The position numbers and the translations under genes are program-made. This document shows positions 8,061 through 14,014 of a stretch of DNA of 14,014 nt, one piece after another. The notes beneath the pieces were generated by a model. It was given only the letters and a program-made list of their open reading frames with translations. It ran no database searches and was not told where the DNA came from. The stretch is taken from positions 1 to 14,014 of the forward strand of contig CACXFD010000198.1 in assembly GCA_902766845.1 (NCBI GenBank). Direction: 5' to 3'. Source of the DNA: an uncultured Lachnospiraceae bacterium (lineage in GTDB: Bacteria; Bacillota; Clostridia; Lachnospirales; Lachnospiraceae). Position 1 is the stretch's first letter, and each line of letters begins with the position of its first letter.

Positions 8061-8900
8061 TCAATGGATCTGCCGATATGCTTCACTGTTGTGGAAAGCG
8101 CAGAAGAACATCGGGTGTGTCAAATTGGTGATCCTGAACCCTCCGTGCACGAGCCCGGCAGGAACAGCAACATAAGAAGTCTTATTGATCGTGTATTCTT
8201 CATCGCCCAGTGTAAAGGTCACTTCCGCCTTCAGATCATAGGGATCGTAAAAATCTCCTCCCATGAAGAGCAGGAGCTCATCGCAGTCGTGTTTGTGCAT
8301 CCCGGTGAGTCCTTCAGGAACGTTTTCCTTGAACCACGATACCCTCAGTACCTTTCCTCCCGGGCACTTTTTGCCGTCCGCATACAGCACCCGCACTTCC
8401 CCGGGAATCTCTTTGCGGTCATCGCCTTCCGCATCGAAGGTGTAGTAACTGTCGTAATAATGTGTCTCCACGTCGTCGTGAAGCGGGAAATCATACATGT
8501 TCGTAACATGCATATCGGACGATACAGGGACAGCCACATGAATCATGGGGCGAGTAGTCTTCGTTACATGGTACGGGCAGTGCGGCATATAAGGAGGAGT
8601 CTCCAGGAAAAAGCTCTCATGGAGAACTTTTTTCTCGCCGTTCTGATAAAGGATCACTTCGCCGCCGAGATCCCACGGATGCTCGGGATCGCCGCTGATC
8701 CACGAAAGGAGTTCGGAGCAATCCTGCGTATGCTGGCCCTTGCCGTTGTCGGATGCCGTATGGTACCACGTCGTGCTGCTGCGCATCGAGATGCCGATGG
8801 GCTCGTCCATATGGATATGCAGAAGACGCGTCTTCTCTTCGAACTGCTGCTCTGCAGGCCAAGGCCTGTCGTAAATGAGATGCCTGTACTTGCCTTCCAT
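8061..8900 (-). CDS. Two-domain cupin protein, function unknown
   Basis: The 279-residue protein consists of two cupin domains that look like an internal duplication. The C-terminal cupin has a complete metal set: H202-x-H204-x3-E208 (GMHKHDCDELL) and H252 in VPAGLVHGG. The N-terminal cupin has H57-x-Q59-x3-E63 (HTQDCSELL) and H107 in PPYMPHCPY, with the same 50-residue spacing, but the second His is Gln. Both halves share a GD...P(W/Y)DL segment. There is no signal peptide or DNA-binding domain. Cupins of this shape can be dioxygenases, isomerases, or ligand-binding proteins; the sequence does not decide. The ATG at 8900 has AAGGAGG six bases upstream. It follows the permease gene by 127 nt and is the last gene before a terminator. 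G+C is about 49% over 8401-8520 (59 of 120 bases), lower than in the Clp operon. Confidence 0.85.
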   Translation of the reverse strand: MEGKYRHLIYDRPWPAEQQFEEKTRLLHIHMDEPIGISMRSSTTWYHTASDNGKGQHTQDCSELLSWISGDPEHPWDLGGEVILYQNGEKKVLHESFFLETPPYMPHCPYHVTKTTRPMIHVAVPVSSDMHVTNMYDFPLHDDVETHYYDSYYTFDAEGDDRKEIPGEVRVLYADGKKCPGGKVLRVSWFKENVPEGLTGMHKHDCDELLLFMGGDFYDPYDLKAEVTFTLGDEEYTINKTSYVAVPAGLVHGGFRITNLTHPMFFCAFHNSEAYRQIH

Positions 8901-9027
8901 AGATATCCTCCTTACTATTCATGTTCAATGTTGACACAGCGATCATTACTATCGTGAACCTTCCCAGAGGAAGAGGCACTGCGTCCGAACCTTTGTCGGA
9001 AAGCCTGATTCTCAGACCCGACGCGTT

Positions 9028-10506
9028 TTAAAAGATCAGATCGAGCAGCGGCGTTCCCGCAAACGCCAGAACAAGCGCGGAAAGAACGGCCGCCAGAAAA
9101 CCGTAGCGGGCGATATCGCCGCCGCGGACCCAACGTGTATTGTAAGCGATAGTCACATGCGATGTAGCGGCAGGCGTCGCATACGCCAGAGAGATTCCCG
9201 CGCCCAGGATACAGACCAGCGCCTCCGGACTGCAGGATGCTGCGGCACCCAGCGTCATGGGCATCGCGATCGCGTACAACAGCGTCCCTGTCACCACATT
9301 GCTGGTCAGGTTCGTCATAAGCACCGTGATCAGCGCGATCGTCAGCACGAACACCGCCGGCGGCATGGAGGCCACGAGCGGCTCAAGAATACCCGTCAGG
9401 TAATCAGTCAAGCCGATCGAGGGATTCGACATGGCAGCGCCAACGGCTGTGACCGCGCCTACCATGACCATGGCCTCCCATGGCACGCCTTCGCGAATGG
9501 CCTTATGAAAAGAAAGCACTTCTTCTCCCTCCACCCGCAGCATGCACAGGACCGAAACCGCCAGTAAAGACGGGAAAGCCGTCCCCAGACCGGTCAGATA
9601 CGTTGACGCCTCCGGCCACAGCGGGCGCAGAACGTCCGGCAGCAGCCAGAAGATCACACAGACAAAGAACGCCGTCACCGTAATGATCTCCCGATGGTCC
9701 GGCGCGGGAAGCGCGCGGCGCATACCTTCGATCTTTTCCCGTGTGATACCGGCGATCGGGCTCACGTCCGGACGCAGCAGCAGCACAGTTGCCGCAAACA
9801 GAACGATCAGGACCAGCAGGCCTGTCGGAACGGAAAAGAGCATGTACTGTCCCAATCCGATCGTATTTCCGAAATCACGTGTATAGAACGAGATCAGCAA
9901 AAGCGGAAAGACATGGGCGATGGGCGTCATCATCGCAGTGACCGAGGCGGTAAAGATCAGTCCCAGCACGATGAACGTCGTGCACTTGTTTCTCCCGCGG
10001 ATACCCACCTCCGCAAAGAGTTCCTCCGCAATAGCCAGAAACAGCATGAAGACCACTTCCGGCGTAACGATACATCCCATCAGTACGGCAGCTGCAAAGT
10101 AGAGGATCAGGAAGCTCCACGGCCCCTTCTGTGCCGCCCGGCGCGAAAGGAAAAACAGGGAAATCCGCCGCAGAAACGCCGTCCGCGACAGGGCGTACGT
10201 CAGCATGAAGACTCCCAGCAGATAAACGAAGATCCATGTTCCGAAAGAAGACGCGAAGACCGACGCATACCCCAGTTCCGGAAGGAGCGCGAGCGCGGCG
10301 ATCGTCAAAAGAGCCGACCATGTGGTACTGACAGTCATCCAAAGGAGCAGGGCTCCCGCAAAGATGCAGAGTACCTGAAGAGCCCCCCGGCTCATGCCGG
10401 AGGGCACGGGCAATACCCTGCCGCAGATAAACATCAGCAGCAGGGCAGCGGCCGTCACCAGCGCATAGGCCGGCGTCTTCTTTTTGGTGATCTTCTCGTC
10501 ATTCAT
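9028..10506 (-). CDS. DASS/SLC13-like anion permease
   Basis: The 492-residue protein is an integral membrane protein with roughly a dozen hydrophobic segments, starting at about residues 12-32 after a lysine-rich cytoplasmic N-terminus. The layout fits the ion transporter superfamily, nearest the DASS/SLC13 dicarboxylate:sodium family: a TNLTSNVVT stretch (398-406) gives the second SNxxT ligand motif, and SLAYATPAATSH (439-450) resembles the proline-containing turn that follows it. The first motif, expected near the middle of the N-terminal half, appears as TASVTAMMTPIAH (186-198) rather than SNT, so substrate or ion binding may differ from known di- and tricarboxylate carriers. It begins 30 nt after the FAD oxidase; the ribosome site is weak (GGAG about 11 bases before ATG 10506). 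By context it imports the acid used by the flavoprotein enzymes. Substrate is not determined. Confidence 0.85.
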   Translation of the reverse strand: MNDEKITKKKTPAYALVTAAALLLMFICGRVLPVPSGMSRGALQVLCIFAGALLLWMTVSTTWSALLTIAALALLPELGYASVFASSFGTWIFVYLLGVFMLTYALSRTAFLRRISLFFLSRRAAQKGPWSFLILYFAAAVLMGCIVTPEVVFMLFLAIAEELFAEVGIRGRNKCTTFIVLGLIFTASVTAMMTPIAHVFPLLLISFYTRDFGNTIGLGQYMLFSVPTGLLVLIVLFAATVLLLRPDVSPIAGITREKIEGMRRALPAPDHREIITVTAFFVCVIFWLLPDVLRPLWPEASTYLTGLGTAFPSLLAVSVLCMLRVEGEEVLSFHKAIREGVPWEAMVMVGAVTAVGAAMSNPSIGLTDYLTGILEPLVASMPPAVFVLTIALITVLMTNLTSNVVTGTLLYAIAMPMTLGAAASCSPEALVCILGAGISLAYATPAATSHVTIAYNTRWVRGGDIARYGFLAAVLSALVLAFAGTPLLDLIF

Positions 10507-10536
10507 GAATTATGGGACTCCGAAGCATATGCCGTC

Positions 10537-12207
10537 TCAGTCGGCATCCGGACGGTAATCCGGATCCAACGTCCGATAGTAGGTCCCGCCCAGATGATTC
10601 GGGTTCATCATCTCCCGCATCTTCCACTGATACTTCATCAGATGGGCTGACGGCGTGCCATAGAACAGCTTGTTGTGCTCTTCCTGCGTATAGGAATAAC
10701 CGTCTTCACGGCGTGCCGTGTCATTGACGCGGCCCAGGTCCTGTCCAAAGCCATGTTCCTTCATCCAGATGGGTGTATAATCCATATACTTGCGTGTACC
10801 CTTGACGGAATGGATATCCGACCCGTCATAGTGGATAAAGAATTCGAAGCCTGTGGATCCGCCGCCGCCCGCTCGGGTCATGCTGCCCAGGCCGGAGTCG
10901 CCGCCGACGCGGGCAAAATAGTCGTGCTCGTCTTCCCACTTCTTTTTCAGGGCCACGACCGTCTCCATCCATTCCGCATCCACGAACACGTTGGAGGACC
11001 AGGCCATGTTTCCTTCGTAGGAACCGGCGTACACATAGTTCAGGTTCTTGTGTCCCATGCGGATCAGGTAGGCCAGCGTATAATCCACCATCTCCTTGGT
11101 CAGCATCATCTCGCTCTTATGAGCTCCGACGTCTGCAAGGATCTCATCCAGTGCGGCTTCCTTCCAGGCCAGATCGCGTTCCGTCATACCGGCGATGACG
11201 ATCTGCGTATCGATCTTCATGTCGGCGTTCTGGCGCTGCGTCTCCGGATCTTCCAGGAGCCAGTTCAGATCGGCCAGCTGTTTGTCCGGATCCGTAATGA
11301 TCTTGATCATAGCCGCCTTCAGATCGCGGCCGAACATATTGAACTGACGATGCCCCAGGTAGATGATCTCGTTGTCATAAAACGCGGTGTACCCGCGGGC
11401 CCAGGCGTCCCAGGACGGGAAGCAGATCGTGTACGCCCGGAAGTTGTCCGGCAGATCGGCCTTGTAGGCCGGCGCGTCACCGTATGTAGGCAGATGGTCG
11501 GGGCCGGGCCACGGTGACAGTTTGGTCGCGATTCTCGTACAGACGCCCATGTCACCGCCCATGCCCTGTCCGCCGCGCAGGACGGCACGGGCCGAAAAGA
11601 CAGGACCTTCGCCTGAGAACCAACCACTGCCGCTGCCAAGAGATCCGAGTCGGACGATCTCACCATTCGCCAGCACCCATTCAGCACCCAGCAGGTTATC
11701 ATGGTTGTTGCCCATCGAGATCGTGGAGGGTCCGCCGCCGTTCCAGCCGGCCGTGGATGCCAGGATAGAGGTCGAGCAGCCCGCCCCGGTGATGGCACAG
11801 GACAGTCCATGCTTCATTGCTTCCGCCTGGATCTGCGCTGCGATCGCGTAGGGTTCCATGACCGCGATCTGGTTCTTTTCATCGATCTCCCACTTGTTCA
11901 TGCGGCGCATATCCAGCTGGATGGAATTGTCGTCTCCGACGTAGCCGGCTGCTGCCCAGAATGTGGTGGAAGCCTTGAAGCCGATCTTATATTCATTGCA
12001 GAGCCTTACGACCTGCTGCACCTCTTCGGTGGAACCCGGCAGGACCACGGCCTGCGGTACCGGGGTACGGTTATCGTACGGGCCGTAATGGCTGGCCGTC
12101 TGCACCGAAGCACAGCGATACGTCTCAAGATGGACCGGATCTTCCGAAACCCAACGTTCTCCGACGATCTCCTGCAGTTTTGCGTATACGTTTCTGTCAA
12201 GTGCCAT
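10537..12207 (-). CDS. FAD-dependent oxidase/dehydrogenase, VAO/PCMH type
   Basis: The 556-residue protein has an FAD-binding PCMH-type domain at about 45-230 and an oxidase C-terminal domain ending in MMNPNHLGG (533-541), the counterpart of the DPNxIMNPGK tail. The FAD pyrophosphate-binding loop reads KASTTFWAAAGYVGDD (78-93), closer to the STGxNxGYG loop of vanillyl-alcohol oxidase/4-cresol dehydrogenase than to the GGGT loop of glycolate oxidase. Substrate-side features are not readable by eye, so it could oxidise a phenolic or hydroxy-acid substrate. The start is ATG 12207, not the in-frame ATG 11 codons earlier: GGAGG at 12217-12221 is well placed for it, and it begins one base after the stop of the Fe-S gene (TAAGATG). 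The tight packing suggests a complex with that Fe-S protein as electron acceptor. The covalent or non-covalent state of FAD cannot be seen. Confidence 0.88.
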   Translation of the reverse strand: MALDRNVYAKLQEIVGERWVSEDPVHLETYRCASVQTASHYGPYDNRTPVPQAVVLPGSTEEVQQVVRLCNEYKIGFKASTTFWAAAGYVGDDNSIQLDMRRMNKWEIDEKNQIAVMEPYAIAAQIQAEAMKHGLSCAITGAGCSTSILASTAGWNGGGPSTISMGNNHDNLLGAEWVLANGEIVRLGSLGSGSGWFSGEGPVFSARAVLRGGQGMGGDMGVCTRIATKLSPWPGPDHLPTYGDAPAYKADLPDNFRAYTICFPSWDAWARGYTAFYDNEIIYLGHRQFNMFGRDLKAAMIKIITDPDKQLADLNWLLEDPETQRQNADMKIDTQIVIAGMTERDLAWKEAALDEILADVGAHKSEMMLTKEMVDYTLAYLIRMGHKNLNYVYAGSYEGNMAWSSNVFVDAEWMETVVALKKKWEDEHDYFARVGGDSGLGSMTRAGGGGSTGFEFFIHYDGSDIHSVKGTRKYMDYTPIWMKEHGFGQDLGRVNDTARREDGYSYTQEEHNKLFYGTPSAHLMKYQWKMREMMNPNHLGGTYYRTLDPDYRPDAD

Positions 12208-12208
12208 C

Positions 12209-13477
12209 TTATTCGCCCTCCTCCAGTGCCTCGCAAACAAGGGTGAGCACGTCCGTGACCTCCATGCCGCTGTGCGCCTCAGAAAGGTTCTTCACGCACC
12301 ACGGGCAGGCCGTGACCAGCACATCCGCGCCGGTCGCTCTGGCTTCTTCCATGCGTTCACCGGCCGTCCACTTTGACAGCTCCGGATCTACATCGCGGCA
12401 ACCGCCGCCGGCGCCGCAGCAGAAAGAATATTCACGGATACGTTCCATCTCGACCAGCGTAATGCCGGGGATGGCCTTCAGGATATCGCGAGGCGCATCA
12501 TAAACGCCGTGCACGCCGTTGTAGCGAGGCCGGCGGGGCTCCCAGGTCACGATCTGGCTGCGAATCTTCTTCTCGTGGCCGTTCCAGGGTTCATAAGCTT
12601 CGCCCAACCGGCCAAGATGGCAGGGATCATGATAGGTAACGGTCTTTTCGATGCGTTTCGTAAAGGTCAGCCGGCCTTCCTTGATCAGCTGATCAAGCAG
12701 CTCCGTAAGATGGAGCACCGGCTTCTTCTGTCCCAACTGCGCATACCGACGCTTCAGAGCATGGTAGCAGTCGCCGCAGGGCGTTACGATACAGCCGGCC
12801 TGTACATTCTCCCAGATCGCAATATTGGCCGAAGCTGCTTTTTCAAAGCTGTCCTGCAGGCCCATCTGATGCATCCGACCGCCGCAACAGGCATCCTGAT
12901 CGAACAGATAACCGACCTTCACGCCGGCTCTCTGCAGAACGCGGACCGCCTTGCGGGCTTCTTCGGGACGCTCGTAGGCATACTGACAGCCCGGGAAAAA
13001 CAGCACATCGCAGCTTTCCGCGCGGGCATCCGTCAGGGACAGCCCCCGGGCCCACGCGTCGCGGTCCGCCATTTTGCGGCCGATCAACATCGTATGTTCC
13101 TCTTTAAGGCTTTCCGCCATCTTGGTCTGCACAGGCAGCTCGTTGCCGGCCTTCACAACTTCACGCTTGAGCTCAAGGTTGTGTTCGTACGGTTCCAGAT
13201 TGTAACGGCAGATCTTGCAGGCAACATCGCAGGCGCCGCAGGAAAGGCAGCTCTGGATGACCTTCTGTGTTTCGCCTTCTGGCTTCAGTTCATCGTTCAC
13301 CAGGCAAAGTCCAAGCTGGAACCGGCCGCGTGCCGAATAGGCATTGTACTGATAATACGCCTGCGCAGGGCAGTTTTCCGCAAAGCGCGCACTCTTGACC
13401 TTGTCAAACGGGATCCATTTGCAGAAATTGCAGCTGGAGCAGCGCTTCTGCATATCGCGGTATTCTTTAATACTCAT
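12209..13477 (-). CDS. CCG-domain iron-sulfur protein (GlcF/HdrB-D-like electron transfer subunit)
   Basis: The 422-residue protein carries electrons from flavoprotein dehydrogenases. The N-terminal part has two ferredoxin-type clusters: C13-x2-C16-x2-C19 with C36-Pro, and C77-x2-C80-x2-C83-x3-C87 with an extra C90. Two CCG (cysteine-rich) domains follow: C164...C197-C198-G...C234-x2-C237, and C286...C353-C354-G...C391-x2-C394. These match heterodisulfide reductase HdrB/HdrD and glycolate oxidase GlcF. In HdrB, CCG domains hold non-cubane [4Fe-4S] clusters. There is no membrane segment, so it is probably cytoplasmic or peripheral. The start is ATG 13477: GGAGGAGG at 13485-13492 is seven bases from it but one base from the in-frame GTG at 13483. 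It starts two bases after the upstream FAD oxidase and ends one base before the next, so the three probably form one enzyme. Confidence 0.93.
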   Translation of the reverse strand: MSIKEYRDMQKRCSSCNFCKWIPFDKVKSARFAENCPAQAYYQYNAYSARGRFQLGLCLVNDELKPEGETQKVIQSCLSCGACDVACKICRYNLEPYEHNLELKREVVKAGNELPVQTKMAESLKEEHTMLIGRKMADRDAWARGLSLTDARAESCDVLFFPGCQYAYERPEEARKAVRVLQRAGVKVGYLFDQDACCGGRMHQMGLQDSFEKAASANIAIWENVQAGCIVTPCGDCYHALKRRYAQLGQKKPVLHLTELLDQLIKEGRLTFTKRIEKTVTYHDPCHLGRLGEAYEPWNGHEKKIRSQIVTWEPRRPRYNGVHGVYDAPRDILKAIPGITLVEMERIREYSFCCGAGGGCRDVDPELSKWTAGERMEEARATGADVLVTACPWCVKNLSEAHSGMEVTDVLTLVCEALEEGE

Positions 13478-13479
13478 GC

Positions 13480-14014
13480 TCACGCCTCCTCCAGGTCTCC
13501 GAGCTTGCCGGGGTTCATGATGTGATAGGGATCGAAGATATCTTTCACACCGCTCAGCAGTCTCTTTTCTTCCCGATCCTCGATCTGACGCACTGCGTGA
13601 CCGCCATAATTGCGGGAGAAGTACCCGCCGGCCGCATGGATCGCATCCGCGATCCGGACCGTCATCTCACGGACCTTCTCTTCTTCACCGGTCTTGTACG
13701 GAATCATCAGTTCCACCTGACAGCTCACACCCTGATGGAGCGGCTGTACATAGACCGCCGCTTCAGCGGGAAGGCCCGCCTTACGGGCCGCCTCCAGCTG
13801 CTCTCCGGTCTTGTCAAGCGTATTCAGGAAAATCAGGCTCTCCACTTTCTGAGCGTCTCGCTCTTTCCAAAAGTCTCCGGCGGGGCAGGGCGTCTCTGCG
13901 ATCTTCAGCATTTCTTCTCCGCTTACGCCGCCCAGTTCCGAGAGCAGGTCCAGACCTCTCTTCTGCGCCATTTCACGAATATCCAGAGTCTGGCCTTCCA
14001 CACGCAGGTGCACG
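13480..14014 (-). CDS. FAD-linked oxidase, C-terminal part (GlcD-like; 5' end outside the window)
   Basis: The frame is open to the right edge and about 178 residues are visible. They match the C-terminal domain of FAD-linked oxidases of the glycolate oxidase/VAO group: a YVQPLHQGVSCQVELMIPY strand-rich segment, then GGYFSRNYGGHA, and the terminal IFDPYHIMNPGKLGDL, which is the conserved tail. The FAD-binding domain must lie beyond 14014. The GTG codon at 14013 is just an internal valine, not a start. The stop TGA overlaps the ribosome binding area of the Fe-S gene, two bases before its ATG, so translation is coupled. This protein and the second FAD oxidase are not near-identical, so the enzyme may have two different flavin subunits, as GlcD and GlcE are. 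Confidence 0.88.
   Translation of the reverse strand, partial: VHLRVEGQTLDIREMAQKRGLDLLSELGGVSGEEMLKIAETPCPAGDFWKERDAQKVESLIFLNTLDKTGEQLEAARKAGLPAEAAVYVQPLHQGVSCQVELMIPYKTGEEEKVREMTVRIADAIHAAGGYFSRNYGGHAVRQIEDREEKRLLSGVKDIFDPYHIMNPGKLGDLEEA
13485..13492 (-). promoter_or_regulatory. Ribosome binding site deciding the Fe-S subunit start
   Basis: GGAGGAGG on the minus strand, seven bases before ATG 13477 and only one before the in-frame GTG at 13483. It lies in the last codons (Glu-Glu-Ala) of the upstream oxidase. Confidence 0.75.

Noticed and set aside
7734..8957. Plus-strand frame of 407 codons spanning the dehydrogenase promoter, the terminator and the bicupin gene
   Set aside because: It runs across well-supported minus-strand signals and is antisense to a clear bicupin gene.
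8901..9027. Possible separate promoter for the bicupin gene in the 127-base gap
   Set aside because: No -35/-10 pair with acceptable match and spacing was found on the minus strand; only weak 5-bp stems are present.
9694..10650. Plus-strand frame of 318 codons opposite the permease
   Set aside because: Very rich in Arg, Gln, Lys and His, the mirror of hydrophobic codons in a membrane protein gene; no ribosome site or family match.
12208..12240. Earlier ATG at 12240 for the second FAD oxidase
   Set aside because: It would overlap the Fe-S gene by more than 30 bases and lacks a well placed ribosome site; ATG 12207 has one and starts a normal N-terminus.

Overview
The window reads as a chromosomal segment of a fairly GC-rich member of the Bacillota (class Clostridia, perhaps Lachnospiraceae). 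This rests on the Bacillota-specific McsA-McsB-ClpC-RadA gene order, the strong AGGAGG-type ribosome binding sites, and a small DUF6472-like protein that I associate from memory with Clostridia. The taxonomic placement is inference. Every gene I can support lies on the minus strand, so the biological order runs from high to low coordinates. The many long plus-strand frames are antisense shadows of these genes.

Region 1 (14014 down to about 8000) is a metabolic operon entering from the right edge. In transcription order it holds: the C-terminal part of an FAD-linked oxidase (partial); an iron-sulfur protein with two ferredoxin-type cysteine clusters and two CCG domains; a second, VAO/4-cresol-dehydrogenase-like FAD oxidase; a DASS/SLC13-like permease; and a two-domain cupin protein followed by a clear rho-independent terminator. 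The first three genes are packed with 1-2 nt gaps. They look like a flavoprotein/Fe-S oxidoreductase of the general GlcDEF design, fed by the anion permease. The substrate is unknown.

Region 2 (about 7920 to 6490) is a single-gene unit: an iron-containing alcohol dehydrogenase with its own good promoter (TAGACA-17-TACAAT), a GC-rich leader of about 125 nt, and a perfect 17-bp terminator hairpin downstream.

Region 3 (about 6510 to 1) is the protein-quality-control operon: a GntR/YtrA-type regulator, mcsA, mcsB, clpC, radA, then the start of a small acidic cysteine-containing protein running off the left edge. It matches the Bacillus ctsR-mcsA-mcsB-clpC-radA operon, except that a GntR-type regulator sits where ctsR is expected and the DUF6472-like gene sits where disA would be. 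ClpC would unfold protein clients marked or delivered by McsB/McsA, and RadA acts in recombinational repair. McsB has substitutions at several hallmark motifs, which makes its kinase activity uncertain.

I saw no tRNA, rRNA, CRISPR array, insertion sequence or phage gene. The most notable points are the regulator swap, the altered McsB motifs, and the uncharacterised flavoprotein/Fe-S/permease/bicupin cluster.
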